A stretch of DNA of 64,000 bases from Phoronis australis (Eukaryota > Phoronida > Phoronidae), in contig NMRA01000182.1 of NCBI GenBank assembly GCA_002633005.1, forward strand, positions 71,077 to 135,076. Reading direction: 5' to 3'. Made by a program: the position numbers and the translations under genes. This document shows, one piece after another, positions 11,949 through 23,855 of the stretch; the stretch's first letter is position 1; each line of letters opens with the position of its first letter. The notes below the pieces were generated by a model. The model searched no databases and had not been told where the DNA came from. It was given only the letters and a program-made list of their open reading frames with translations.

Positions 11949-12685
11949 TAATAAGGGTTTCGATGTTCCTGGTGTTAACGAAAATTGAAGCATATCACGG
12001 TAAGGAAAATTATGAGACCTATTTCATCACAGTAAAAGGCCTGATTGGCCGTTCTTTAACTTGCTAAACAGGGCGAAATACACCTTCAAATAGATGATTA
12101 AGTTATAAGCACAATGAAATTTCCTTGCGGTGACTTGCCAATGCAGGACCACTGTTTAGTGATGCCCGAAGGTGCCGGCGCCGACGGTGTCGTCGAGAGT
12201 AGGCGCATGAAGGTGCCCTCGCTGTCATATGATATTTGTGGGTCTAAGCATAGGGAACGTAACGACGTGGAGGACGGAGACGTCGGCGATTAGCGTGTAG
12301 CGGGGTGTGAAATCTGTAACGAAAGGAGGCGGTGCGGTTATCTCAATAAATAGATTCCACGTCTTCGCATTTTTAATCGAATTTTCTAATGATAAGTTAT
12401 AACGCAGTTTCAGTCTAGACAACTTGGGAATAATGCAAGACTCTATCGAAAGATGGCGCTGTCAATTAAGGTGCTGTGTTTCAACTGGTAACAAAATGCT
12501 CAATGCTCTTTTCCCTAAAAATGTCGTGGTAGGGCTTAAACGGAGACTTACGACCAGTCACAGTTTGTCGGTCACGTAACGGTTAGACTCTTTATAAAAA
12601 GGTGGGGAAATTACCTTTCGATGAAGCAGGCCCCAAATTTGGAAATAAACACATGAAACAGATGAGCCACTGGCATTACTTATAG
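11949..12685. repeat. Duplicated ~0.73 kb unit, copy 1
   Basis: Starts TAATAAGGGTTTCGATG and ends GGCATTACTTATAG. It matches 13563-14289 over its whole length with few substitutions and an 8 bp indel. The two copies share the same sharp ends, so this is a unit duplication. The middle (about 12160-12320) is GC-rich with a GTGCCGGCGCCGACGGTG stretch. A 65-codon minus-strand frame is kept in both copies, but its differences change amino acids and give no sign of selection for protein. Confidence 0.85.
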
Positions 12686-12870
12686 CAGTGGCGGATCTAG
12701 GATATCACAAGGGGGGGCCCCAACATTTTGTCCGGCTGTAAGCATTGTAGATGCGTACAGCACCGAATGGGGGGAGGGTTTGCCCCCCTCCCGCCCAGGA
12801 AATTTTTCTGTTTTTTCCTCTAAAAATCAACCATTTTCCTTGATTTCTGCTGTATTATCCAAGAAAAAAA
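12685..12870. mobile_element. Fragment of a GTGGCGGATCTA-type MITE
   Basis: Begins GCAGTGGCGGATCTAGG immediately after the end of duplication copy 1, followed by runs of G and a GGGGGGAGGGTTTGCCCCCCTCCC foldback. The same end sequence bounds a complete small element at 56425-56655. No matching right end is visible here, so it is probably truncated. Confidence 0.5.
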
Positions 12871-12910
12871 GGGAAAAAAACGTGTCACACAGGAAAAATT
12901 GCGCATTCTC

Positions 12911-12970
12911 AGACGAGAACTCACGACCTGGGTGATAGGAAGCGCGAGCGTTACCACTACACCACCACGA
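12911..12970 (-). mobile_element. tRNA-derived SINE-like fragment
   Basis: Read on the minus strand it contains GTGGTGTAGTGGTAACGC, like the A box and D arm of a tRNA, and about 30 nt later GTGAGTTCTCGTC, a weak B box. No cloverleaf can be drawn with a paired anticodon stem, so it is not a working tRNA gene. It looks like a tRNA-derived repeat head. Confidence 0.4.
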
Positions 12971-13562
12971 TTTCTCTAACTATTAGAAACTAAGAGACCT
13001 ACTTGTTTATGGTCCACAGCGTTTGCGCGCGAAACCTACTTCTTTTTGTAATGCTTATTACACGTTTTATATTTTGTGCAATCGGTCCTTAACAAATTTG
13101 TTGTATTTAAAATAGTCTTCAAATGCCCAAAAGACCAAATCCGTTTTTCGTGTTGGCACTAATGACGGGATTGCTATGGAAATCGTCCTAAGATAAGGTT
13201 TGACAAAGAGAGTATTGCGAGTTTCTGAGTGATTCACTAAGGCTTCGATTAAAATTCACATCTTACTAGCAGCTTCTGTTTTTTCATTGTCACTCAGGTT
13301 CTATTTTCTTTAAAAAATGAAGTAAATGTGCTCCATTGCACAGTGGAGCAGACGACGGAAACGGAGTCGTAGTGCGCAGCGCCACTGCCGGTCGCCTGGG
13401 ATATCGCGGGAGAGCCTACACTTAGCCATAATTCCGTTACGAATGCGCCGTGTTCCGAATTTGAAACTTGAAATTNCGCTCTCTATTTAGCTCTCTGCTC
13501 AGCACATCGAGCCACCTCATCTAGTTAACCCGCTAATACCCACATTTGGATCACACACTATG

Positions 13563-14289
13563 TAATAAGGGTTTCGATGTTCCTGGTGTTAACGAAAATT
13601 GAAGCATATCACGGTAAGGAAAATTATGAGACCTATTTTATCACAGTAAAAGGCCTGATTGACCGTTCTTTAACTTGCTAAACAGGGCGAAATACACCTT
13701 CAAATAGATGATTAAGTTATAAAATTTCCTTGCGGTGACTTGCCAATGCAGGACCACTGTTTAGTGATGCCCGAAGGTGCCGGCGCCGACGGTGTCGTCG
13801 AGAGTAGGCGCATGAAGGTGCCCTCGCTGTCATATGATATTTGTGCGTCTAAGCATACGGAATGTAACGACGTGGAGGACGAAGACGCCGGCGATTAGCG
13901 GGTAGCGGGGTGTGAAATCTGTAACGAAAGGAGGCGGTGCGGTTATCTCAGTAAATAGATTCCACGCCTTCGCATTTTTAATCGAATTTTCAAATGATAA
14001 GTTATAACGCAGTTTCAGTCTAGACAACTTGGGAATAATGCAAGACTCTATCGAAAGATGGCGCTGTCAATTAAGGTGCTGTGTTTCAACTGGTAACAAA
14101 ATGCTCAATGCTCTTTTCACTAAAAAGGTCGTGGTAGGGCTTAAACGGAGACTTACCACCAGTCGCAGTTTGTCGGTCACGTACCGGTTAGACTCTTTAT
14201 AAAAAGGTGGAGAAATTACCTTCCAGTGAAGCAGGCCCCAAATTTGGAAACAAACACATGAAAAGATGAGCCACTGGCATTACTTATAG
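13563..14289. repeat. Duplicated ~0.73 kb unit, copy 2
   Basis: Direct repeat of 11949-12685, separated by 877 bp. Same termini (TAATAAGG to ACTTATAG), small substitutions, and loss of 8 bp near 13721. High similarity points to a recent event, or to unmerged haplotypes. A single ambiguous base lies in the spacer at 13476. Confidence 0.85.
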
Positions 14290-14412
14290 TCATGACAAAG
14301 TATCGAAACATGGATTTTGGTCATTTCGAGGTTTGACATCATTGAGTCATCTCGTCACCGAGTATTTTGGCAACGTTGGTTCAAAAGTGTGCTCAACTTA
14401 TTCCATAGATGA

Positions 14413-14485
14413 GGCGGTATGGCTTAGTGGGTTGAGCGTCTGCCTCTTCGTTGTTCTCAAAGTATTGGGTTCGGTCACAGTAAAT
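14413..14485 (+). mobile_element. tRNA-like SINE head
   Basis: TGGCTTAGTGGG at 14420-14431 fits the pol III A-box consensus exactly, and GGTTCGGTCAC at 14468-14478 matches 8 of 11 positions of the B box. The spacing is right for a tRNA-derived promoter. No good acceptor stem is seen, so a pseudogene or SINE is more likely than a tRNA. The 3' tail of the element cannot be delimited. Confidence 0.5.
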
Positions 14486-17400
14486 CCCTGTGTCATGTCT
14501 CTAGGGCCTCAGCGCATTATTAATTTGTGTAACTGTATTTATGTCTTATATGCGTTTATTAACAAACGAATATGGCTTCAAGTCGTGCAATGAATCCCGG
14601 CTGAGCGGCCTTCGCACGTCTGATGCAACAGGTATCAGAGCACACGCAATATTTTAACTTATTCCTGCATTAGTTTCTAAGGGCCCATAAGCCATTATTT
14701 CCAATTGCCCTCTTTATGATGTTTTCAGTCCAAGTCACACCACTATCTCGACACTGGTAGAAATATCTGACTATATTCTAAACAGTAAATAGACATAAGT
14801 TTAATAACCCCTGTTTTTTTTTAATCTGACGAATGCGTTCGAGATAGTTAGTCACAATGTTTTACGGTAAAAATTCGTTTGGAATGACTGGGTCTGACGT
14901 GGAGTGATTTCGATCCATTATCATTAAATCTTACGCCTTATTATTTCTGTGACAAGTTAGTTTGGGCACTTCACGAAGATATATCAGAAATACAGGTGAC
15001 AATGAAACTGGTTTGTATATTCAAGGTACCAAGACAAAAGTCGACAAAACAACCTTTTTGCTGATGTATAATACCCTAACTGATGAACTTAAATTTGCTG
15101 ACGTTTTAACTTTAAAAAAAATTGATATAAATTTTATTCAATTAATTTTATTTTATTTATATCTGTAATGTACACCACGGTGTCTTATGGACTGTTTGTA
15201 GTGAGCCCGAGGCAGAACAGCGGTGTCGCAAACCGGGCTACCCACTTTGATAAATCTGAAAATAAATAAATCACAAGGTCTTGCAGAATTGACGTACAGC
15301 CTCATTCCAGCAGGTCTTTTTCCCACTCGGCGGGCTGCAAGGGTGAAACAATTTATAGGTGTTTTTTTTTTACCTGGGGCATTTAATTTAATAATACCAC
15401 ATTACTTTTTGCTTAGAGGTGAAGGTTTCATTGTCCTAGTATGAACCAAAATGACTGAGTGGTCGCGACTTCTTCATTGAAATCATATTAATACCTGTGA
15501 AAACCCACCGTATACTTAACTGTACTCCCAATTCAATTATTGATGTCAATTACCCCTTGGGTTTTCAATAACCAAACATTAGCACCGGGCTAACGAAAAC
15601 ATGAAAATATTTCAAAACTCCTGTTATTCTTCGCCTTACGCAATATTTGTCGTTTGATTCACTATATTTGCTCAGTTGCTCCAGTGTTTGCCTAGCTTGT
15701 ATAGATACTAATAGATGCGGTGTTGTTGACCTGGGGTTGTATCCATGGCGACGCTCGTTTTGTATGCGACAGGTTATCTATTGAAAACGTATTCAACGAT
15801 GATGAACTTGGCGACTTATGTGATAACCGAGAGATAGCGCTAGTGGTGAGAGGTCTCTTCATCTGCGGTTCACAAGTCGCGGAAAGAAAATTTAGGTGAT
15901 GAGAACGCACGTGAAGGATTAGCTAGATTATGAATAATCGCATGATATATCAGGTACGTGTTTTTAAAGATTTAGAGGCACAGTGCTTAGAAAACATACA
16001 AATATTCCATAACAGAAGTCGGTATGCAAGAATGAGTTTTGAGGTAAGTTCGAAGACCCGCGGATGTGTTGTATTTGTATTCCCCACGTCTTTTGTCGCT
16101 ACGGAATCACTAAGACATAAAACCTGGATAATCATAATCCTATATTAATGGGGTCGTAAAATATCATATTTTATAAATGAGCGTGTCTGGCGTAGGTTCA
16201 TAGTGATTCATGTTAACGTCTCCGAGGTGCACGGTAGGTCCTTGGCTCAGACCCTTACTCATGACTAATTGATGCAGCGCAAAAACCTTTTTTTGGTGCA
16301 ACGTTAACTCCTCCGTTGTAAACATAAAGTAACAAGCAACTGAGTTTTAACTGAATGTAAGTCGGTCCGTATTATAGCAATTATATGTTAAAAGAAGATT
16401 ATCGGAGTCTACTTGGACCTATGTTATGTCGACAAAAACTTAGCGAGTGCATTGATTTGTGTGTTTTTTGCATTAGAAACTGTCATATTTACTTTGTTGT
16501 AGTTTCCTAGTCTAAAGATCGTAAAATTAAAGCCTTGATTTTTGTAAAAAAATTGCTAGAGGTGCAAATTAACTATTATTCATTGCGCACTACGAATGCT
16601 GTTTTTGTAATGGAATAATTAGACACTTTTACACTATTGAACGGTTAACACATCACATGTAGTACGCTATATTAAATAATTAGGACCCGATACAGATTTG
16701 CCAACGACTTCAATCACGTCTCACTTAATCGATTTTATTACAGTCTTTAAAAAGCTAGTAGCTTGGCTTGTTGCTATGATTGAAGTACATTCTATATCCT
16801 GACCATTTCCTTTAATTGATTTCAGCCTGCGGTACATATCGCAATTAAGAAACAACAAGGTTTCTTTCTTTTAAAGCGGCCTTGACTTCGTCAAACGAAA
16901 TTAACTTCCGTAAATGAGGTGGGAACTTGCAGGGAATCCATATTCCATTCCGTGTTGTTCGATTTTGTGCTTAAACAAGTACTTGCTATGTATGTTGTCG
17001 GCAGCACCTTGGTCTAAGCCCCATCTAGATTACGAGTGAGTACTGCAACGTTTAGTCAGAGTAGCCAGTTTGTAGTAGTTCATCAAACAACTCAAACACC
17101 AGTCTTTTTATCCCTCATACATTATAATACAAGGTAATTTTAGTTCTCAAAACAAATTCAATGGCATTTAAATGTGACCAAAAGCTATATCGGGCAAATT
17201 AAATCCTTCCGATCCAAAACAAAAATAATTCCATCATTTTATCAGGGTCAGTGTGTGTGCTTTTCATTTTACGCATTGTGAATAGATTATTCAATAAAGC
17301 CCTCAACAGTGGATTCCTTCACCTGTGATTAAACGACAGTTAGACGACGCAGTATTTGATAAAGAATTGTTCAAACATCTTCACCTTTCCAATGTGTGGT

Positions 17401-19178
17401 TAAGTGGTCTCGTGTTCTGTCACTTGGGAGACCGGCCTCTTGAAGACACCAGGAGTACTCTACTACTGTAATGAAGGCGAAAAGTGGTCTTTAATAAGCC
17501 ACATCAACCCCAGCGTAGGTATAGTAGGACAAGTGAGCTTTGTAGAGTCGACATGTGCTAGTTTTGAAGGTTTTAAGTTTTAAGAATCTTCGGAAAATTG
17601 CTGTAAGCGATCTGATTCTGTCACTCGTGCGTTGAGGTAGCAGTTGCTCCTGAGTAACTGGTAAACAGATGGAGCAAACCCTAGGGAAACCAAGGCAAGT
17701 GAGATGAAGTGAACAGACAGTCGCAAGGACACCTTGATGTGAATTTTGCACTATAATACTATGGAATTAATAATAATATTAACACAGTTAAACGACATTA
17801 ATGCCTGTAGGAAAAAGCAGAGAATACGAGTCCCTCAGACACAACGGACGCACCGTCATGACGTCATTAAGAATTGTGTGATGTAGTAAATATTCATTAC
17901 GTTCCCGACACAACCTTTGGCGAAAAAATCCATTCAAAGAAGTTGCCATAAAACACAAAGGGGGTCTGTATATTGAAGGGTAAGCAGACTAATTAATCAT
18001 AAATTATCGATTCTAGGGTGACCTTTTCAAGGAAACGGTCGTTACCGTAACACACGCTGCCAGACAAACATTTCGCCGTGATCTAACTAATCTAGGTGTC
18101 AGTTTGCTCTATAACCAGTTATCTTATGTTTCAGGTGAGAACGGACGGCTTCTCGATGGGCCTGCTTTGAAGGTAGGCGGTGTTATTAAACCTGTCGTCA
18201 TTTTTTGTAAAACATTCTTTTATGACTTGTTCGACAAGAACCGAACTTTTTCGAAGTTAGAAAAAAGCTTTCCTTCAATTTTTCACGTTTACACTGAGCT
18301 GGCACGAAGCAAATTGTGCGTGCATCGATAGCAGCAACAATTTTCTGTCGTGGATTTTTTTAGAATCGATTAATTTTGATTTATACACCTAAACATAAAT
18401 CTTCGTTCCGTCAAAGAAACGAACTTCTGATTTAGATCCCTTGCCGTAGAAAATTGGCCTCAGCTTGTTTCATACTTAGATGAGAAGTCCTTGGTTTCTG
18501 GGCTCAGAGCGAACTGTCATACGGTAATTCTTTGAATACACCCCTAAAATTATCAATTTTTAGCCCGGTCTTAAGCAGAACTCTTCGGAAATTTGAACGA
18601 GGAACAAGTTGAGACTAATTTCATTACTATAAGTACTCTGTATTAGATTTTGACGGTTTTAATGGCAGCCTTAACTAATGTTCTCTGTTGCAAGAGTTAA
18701 AGACTTCAACGAACACATTTACATTGTACCGATGCTTTGATTTATGAAAGAGATCGCTCCTTTGACATTCAAGTCACCAAAGGGACATGCTTTTCTACAA
18801 GGCCATGCGGCCTCTTTCTTGGTAACCATATTTAAAGCGTCAATAACCCACCTTCTTACACAAGAATGCCCTTAATTTAATCCACTTCGAGTTATGAAAT
18901 TGATCTCAAACTGTTCCTTAGCCGGGCTAACTAGAGTTGATTTCTTTGCTTGGAACTGATAGACTGTTATTGTTTGATTGAAACCGAGGCTCTACAACTC
19001 GGCTTGTCACGGCGGTTCATTGTATGTGTCTAGTGTGGTCCCAAGTAGTAATAAAGTCTCATTTCTCTGTAAGCCCGGAATACACTTCCCACCTGAGAAA
19101 GGAGTGGTATGAATGTTCTGCATCAAAAAAGTTAATTTCTTTGACAGAACGCCGGTTTAAAAAGTATCTTTATTTTAG
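14486..19178. other. Intergenic, no gene seen
   Basis: AT-rich with only short frames and no clear repeat. It ends at a splice acceptor (TATCTTTATTTTAG, AG at 19177-19178), so its right end is probably a 5'UTR intron of the next gene. Confidence 0.45.
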
Positions 19179-19217
19179 ATGATATCTGAGCTTGCCTCAA
19201 GAGGACATGAGTATTGA
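19179..19217 (+). promoter_or_regulatory. 5'UTR start with overlapping uORF
   Basis: The AG acceptor at 19177-19178 follows a T-rich tract. The exon would open directly with ATG ATA TCT, a 12-codon uORF ending at 19217. It is out of frame with the main ATG at 19207 and runs past it, so it should compete with the main start if the acceptor is used. Confidence 0.45.
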
Positions 19218-20358
19218 TAGTCGAAAGAGGAAGGCAACATCTAACGACTTAAGCTTGAGTGTTGCCGATCTGTACAACCTTGTTGAATCGCAGCGGAAGT
19301 GGACGAAGACCAGAAATCGACTGCAGTCGGCAAAGAGCGCTTTAGTAAGCCAGTCACCAGAAATGTTCTCTCCATTACCAGGTATAGCTGGTCGCACAAA
19401 CACATCAGTCAGTGAGCCGGGATTACCAAGTAAAGAAAAACAAATGACCATGTTAAAACCACCGTTGACACCAATGAGCTGCCTAAGGTCTGAGAGCATC
19501 ATCAAAGACGAATATTTCAAAATTGTATCCAGTTTGTGCCGTCAATGTTGTGACGTATTAGGTCCTACATCGTGCCATCAATGCATCAAAGTCAATGATC
19601 GACGTGAACACTTGCGACGCACTGGAAACCTTTACTCAAACTTAGAGGCATCAGAAGAAAATGTCACTTCGTCAAATACTTTAAAAAAATACCTGCCAAA
19701 CTTAACTATGTCTGAAATCCAAGACACCATTGCGATGGGACAGATTGCTCGAAATTCAGTGAATTCTGAGCTTCAGCATAGAAGAGAACTGTCAATGTTA
19801 ATAAACGAAAACGTGCCATCACCAGCGATTAGTAAACCGCTGAAGACAAAAGTGGTCTTACAAAATGAAAATTCAACGCAGGCATTCTTCGTAAACATAA
19901 AGGCTCTGAACGCTAAAATTGTTTCAGGTGAAGTGCCAAAAGACTTGAAGTCATTCTCAAAGATGACGATGAAATCAAACGGGCTTTCGGACAAAGAAGC
20001 CTTACCGAATAAAAATGTCAGTTTTTCTGAGTCCGTCTGTCCAACATTTGTCAGTCCTCGTAAACAAGCGAAAGAGAAGCAGATATATTCAGCTTACTTT
20101 TCACCACCTCTGCTTCCCCTGCAGCGACAAAATGTCGAACCCATGTTCTTTGCCGGAAGTAACAAAGCATATATCTTACCGGATCGTCTTCCGGACAAAG
20201 TAGTCCCGGGTCAGGACGCGCCAGAAGTGCTTACATACGCCGAAATGTCATCTTCGCCTGAAATAACAATGGACTCGCGGCCATCTTCGAAAACGTTTTT
20301 AAAATTACCAAGTGTGCCATACAGTCTGGAAATGGTGGAAAAGAAAATACAAAAATAA
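19207..20358 (+). CDS. Unknown single-exon protein B (383 aa), CDVLG Cys motif
   Basis: The 383-codon frame begins at the first ATG after an in-frame stop at 19180. A splice acceptor lies 28 nt before the ATG. Residues 111-126 form CRQCCDVLGPTSCHQC, a compact Cys cluster that suggests metal binding. Upstream, C96 begins CLRSES, matching CKKSES in the 43191 protein. Downstream is NLYSN (about 141-145), then KKYLPNLTMSEIQDTI (160-175), which matches KKLPNLDNSRLKDFI in the 28524 protein and IQDKI in the 43191 protein. Residues 269-273 (KNVSF) fit an RVxF pattern. The rest is Ser/Lys/Pro-rich and probably disordered. It belongs to the proposed local family; the function is unknown. Confidence 0.85.
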   Translation: MSIDSRKRKATSNDLSLSVADLYNLVESQRKWTKTRNRLQSAKSALVSQSPEMFSPLPGIAGRTNTSVSEPGLPSKEKQMTMLKPPLTPMSCLRSESIIKDEYFKIVSSLCRQCCDVLGPTSCHQCIKVNDRREHLRRTGNLYSNLEASEENVTSSNTLKKYLPNLTMSEIQDTIAMGQIARNSVNSELQHRRELSMLINENVPSPAISKPLKTKVVLQNENSTQAFFVNIKALNAKIVSGEVPKDLKSFSKMTMKSNGLSDKEALPNKNVSFSESVCPTFVSPRKQAKEKQIYSAYFSPPLLPLQRQNVEPMFFAGSNKAYILPDRLPDKVVPGQDAPEVLTYAEMSSSPEITMDSRPSSKTFLKLPSVPYSLEMVEKKIQK

Positions 20359-21008
20359 GACAATCGTGAGATGTCGACAATATGTTGCTCAAATGTTAAA
20401 AAATGCTCACAATGTCATTGAGTTGTTAGCTTTAATTAATTTTATCTGAAATTTTGGAACAATCCAGCTTGTAGCACATAACCATTTAGTTCTTCTAATT
20501 TATTGCTATGTTGTTTATTTTTCATAATGGGCTTGTGCAAGAAAATGATCCTCGAACACCATTCTGCTTTCTTGTTGTTGATGTACTTATTTTTGTAATC
20601 ATTAATAAAATTGGTCAAGCTTCGTCTTCAGGCAGTAATAAAGTGGAAGAAGACCAAAATAACAACAGCAAGTCAAAGGTCCTCAACTGATTGTGCTTGC
20701 ATATGGGACTGGTGTTAAAACATTTTAATCAAATTAGGCTTTTGTTCTTCCTCTACCAAATGCCCAATTTGTTTCTCAGAGTGTCATAATGTTCTGTCAA
20801 ATTGAGTCGATCAGAAGCTTGATCTATACTTTCCGTAACTGGTTACCATAATCAATTCCACGACGAGATCTTACACGACTTGGTTACTTTTAATTCTATC
20901 AGTATATTTTTATGAGCAAATGAAAATTTAAGCGATTTATTTAGCGTATTTAGTCCACCGGCCCCTTTCACCAAGTGGTGAACTATTTTGGACAATAAAC
21001 GCACTATA

Positions 21009-21009
<1 letters not shown>
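20359..21009. other. 3'UTR and flank of gene B
   Basis: Besides the poly(A) candidate nothing is recognised up to the CA microsatellite. Confidence 0.45.
20604..20609 (+). terminator. Candidate poly(A) signal of gene B
   Basis: AATAAA about 246 nt after the stop of the 19207-20358 gene, in T-rich surroundings. First canonical hexamer after the stop. Confidence 0.45.
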
Positions 21010-21095
<86 letters not shown>

Positions 21096-21099
21096 ACAC
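21010..21099. repeat. (CA)n microsatellite
   Basis: About 44 CA units, interrupted once near the right end (CATACA), running straight into the N gap. True length is unknown since the gap begins inside it. Confidence 0.95.
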
Positions 21100-22004
21100 N
21101 NNNNNNNNNNNNNNNNNNNNNNNNNNNNNNNNNNNNNNNNNNNNNNNNNNNNNNNNNNNNNNNNNNNNNNNNNNNNNNNNNNNNNNNNNNNNNNNNNNNN
21201 NNNNNNNNNNNNNNNNNNNNNNNNNNNNNNNNNNNNNNNNNNNNNNNNNNNNNNNNNNNNNNNNNNNNNNNNNNNNNNNNNNNNNNNNNNNNNNNNNNNN
21301 NNNNNNNNNNNNNNNNNNNNNNNNNNNNNNNNNNNNNNNNNNNNNNNNNNNNNNNNNNNNNNNNNNNNNNNNNNNNNNNNNNNNNNNNNNNNNNNNNNNN
21401 NNNNNNNNNNNNNNNNNNNNNNNNNNNNNNNNNNNNNNNNNNNNNNNNNNNNNNNNNNNNNNNNNNNNNNNNNNNNNNNNNNNNNNNNNNNNNNNNNNNN
21501 NNNNNNNNNNNNNNNNNNNNNNNNNNNNNNNNNNNNNNNNNNNNNNNNNNNNNNNNNNNNNNNNNNNNNNNNNNNNNNNNNNNNNNNNNNNNNNNNNNNN
21601 NNNNNNNNNNNNNNNNNNNNNNNNNNNNNNNNNNNNNNNNNNNNNNNNNNNNNNNNNNNNNNNNNNNNNNNNNNNNNNNNNNNNNNNNNNNNNNNNNNNN
21701 NNNNNNNNNNNNNNNNNNNNNNNNNNNNNNNNNNNNNNNNNNNNNNNNNNNNNNNNNNNNNNNNNNNNNNNNNNNNNNNNNNNNNNNNNNNNNNNNNNNN
21801 NNNNNNNNNNNNNNNNNNNNNNNNNNNNNNNNNNNNNNNNNNNNNNNNNNNNNNNNNNNNNNNNNNNNNNNNNNNNNNNNNNNNNNNNNNNNNNNNNNNN
21901 NNNNNNNNNNNNNNNNNNNNNNNNNNNNNNNNNNNNNNNNNNNNNNNNNNNNNNNNNNNNNNNNNNNNNNNNNNNNNNNNNNNNNNNNNNNNNNNNNNNN
22001 NNNN
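21100..22004. other. Assembly gap, 905 N
   Basis: Run of N between a CA microsatellite and a poly-C tract, both hard to sequence. Open frames running through it have no meaning. Confidence 0.98.
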
Positions 22005-23757
22005 CCGCCCCCCCCCCCCCCCAACTAAAACTCCTGGATGTGCCCCTGGAAATATCTATTTTCCGAGCATTTCAAAGGCTTAAACCAATATTTTAGCGTT
22101 TTAATAATCTATGTGCCATCATAGTCGTTTTTCCCAACTCGCCTTTAGTCGGTGCTCGGAAAACAGTGACTTTGTTTCAGAAATGTGACTGATTTGATTA
22201 CAAACTATGCTCTGCAAATTAGGTTTGATCATGAAATGAGAAGCATTTATTTTGTTCACCGTCTACACAAAGTTCGTAGCAATCTCAATGCATTTTATTT
22301 AGGCATTTCTGTTTTCAAACTCCTGAACCCCTCGGATATCGTCCATCATCTCATTTGAATGTGTATTCCTCTCATCAAAGGTGTGTCCCGTTTTGGGGTC
22401 CTTCCTTCTCACGTGAAAGTTCCTTCTTCTCATATCCGGTTCACCCGCTGGCTAAAACCCTTGCGTTTTCGCGGTTAGCACTTAGATAGCTAGCAGTAAA
22501 AACGGCAGTAATGTGAGAGGTCACTTTGCTGGAGTTTGAGTTACACCAAAATTACAGACGTTTTCGCTAGCACTTCTGGAGTCAGATTGCTTACTTCAAA
22601 GGTCACATACGTGCAGCGGTAAAAAGCTTTTGATCTATCGTCACATCAGGCAATTGATTGAACCGGCGTGTTTCGATATCAATTTTCGCTTGAAAACGAC
22701 TCGGTGGTGAGGAAACAAACTAGATACTGCGCGAATTATGCACGGAAATAATTAATTTACGCGTGAATTAACTTTAATTTACGCCATTAAAACGTTAATT
22801 TGCGCCTCAAATAATTAATTTACGTCATTGATAATTAATTTACCCCACTAGCAAGTATAAATTTACGCACGTAATTTACGTGGACAGGTCATCTACCTGG
22901 CTAAAACCTCTATCGCTTTCGCTAGTGTTTTCGTCACTCATGTGATCTAGTATTATAATATACGTTTAAATGACATTATCGGGGGAGAAAAATGAATTAG
23001 AGCGACCAGCGGAGTCGACCATGCGAAGCTTTGCTGGGGTTGCTAAACCACAAACGGTAGAGTATTTTTGGAGACAAATGTTTTAAAGTGGACATGAACG
23101 CCGGCTTTCAACGTTTGAGTTAGATCGTTTCCGGCTTGTTTTGAAATCGGTCTCAAAGTGTCGAAGTCAGTAGACTGGATGCGATTTAAGGTTTGGAGAG
23201 ACCTTTAGCGGCCCCGGCCACCGTCAGTTCATAACAAAGACTTTGCTGTAAGGCACCAGTACTTGATAGCTGCCACGGTGCGCCATTGTGTAGACTCAGC
23301 GAGATTCCAGGGCCAGCTTCCAAAGGTTATGAAAATGCTCCATACCATGTGACTCGATCTACATGCCGTGGGCAGGTAACCCCGGAGAACTCAAGCCAAT
23401 GTCGCGGATCAGTCCAGGTAAGTAATCTAGGTACCGGGACTGCAGTTTGGTCCCAGGGTGCGGCTATGGAATCGTGTCCAGCCCCTGTTATTCGTGCCAG
23501 AGATTTTTATACATGAGCCCTTTCAAATATACCTCCTTGCTAACAAAATCCGGCATTGCAATCCAGCGGCAGTCGTTGTGTCGTTTCCACATAGATGGCG
23601 TGGCTGTAGTGTTCGCATGCGCGTTACTTTTGCTTACGGCCAAGAGCGCAGAGGAACACACCAGAGACCGTCTTTGAACACACTCACAAATGAAGAATAA
23701 GAATAGGATCTCCCAGTGTAATCCAGGTGACCAACGTCTTTTCCGCAAGCACATCAA
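22005..23757. other. Intergenic with one periodic motif array
   Basis: Begins with a poly-C tract. Contains the TTAATTTACGC array at 22752-22881 listed separately. The short frames around 23286-23757 overlap in several registers and show no protein character. Confidence 0.45.
22752..22881. repeat. Seven-fold TTAATTTACGC motif, ~20 bp period
   Basis: TTAATTTACGC or a one- or two-base variant starts at 22752, 22774, 22795, 22815, 22835, about 22857 and 22871. Spacings are 22, 21, 20, 20, 22 and 14. Sequence between the motifs is not conserved, so this is a spaced motif array and not a plain tandem repeat. The core TAATT resembles a homeodomain site. Confidence 0.7.
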
Positions 23758-23855
23758 TTACAACATCACCATCATCAACAGCACTGCAGCAACAACACGA
23801 ACAACAACAACAACCACAACAACAACAACAGCAGCAAAAAGAAGAACAACAACAG
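23758..23855. repeat. CAA/CAG-rich low-complexity tract
   Basis: Imperfect run of ACA, CAA and CAG triplets with interruptions. In one frame it would encode Thr or Gln runs, but the flanks have no coding character. Confidence 0.85.

Noticed and set aside
12225-12422. 65-codon minus-strand frame also present at 13830-14027
   Set aside because: Kept only because the whole unit is duplicated; nearly every difference changes the amino acid, so there is no sign of protein constraint.
14413-14485. Functional tRNA gene
   Set aside because: A box is good but B box is weak and no acceptor or anticodon stem pairs; kept only as a SINE-like feature.
17633-17655. TGAGGTAGCAGTTG, resembling the let-7 seed region
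   Set aside because: No complementary arm within hairpin distance; only the first 8 nt match let-7, so not called a microRNA.
20988-22028. Long frames on both strands over the CA repeat and N gap
   Set aside because: Produced by the microsatellite and undefined bases.
23758-23855. Possible polyThr/polyGln coding exon
   Set aside because: Frames on both strands stay open through triplet composition alone; flanks show no splice sites or protein character.
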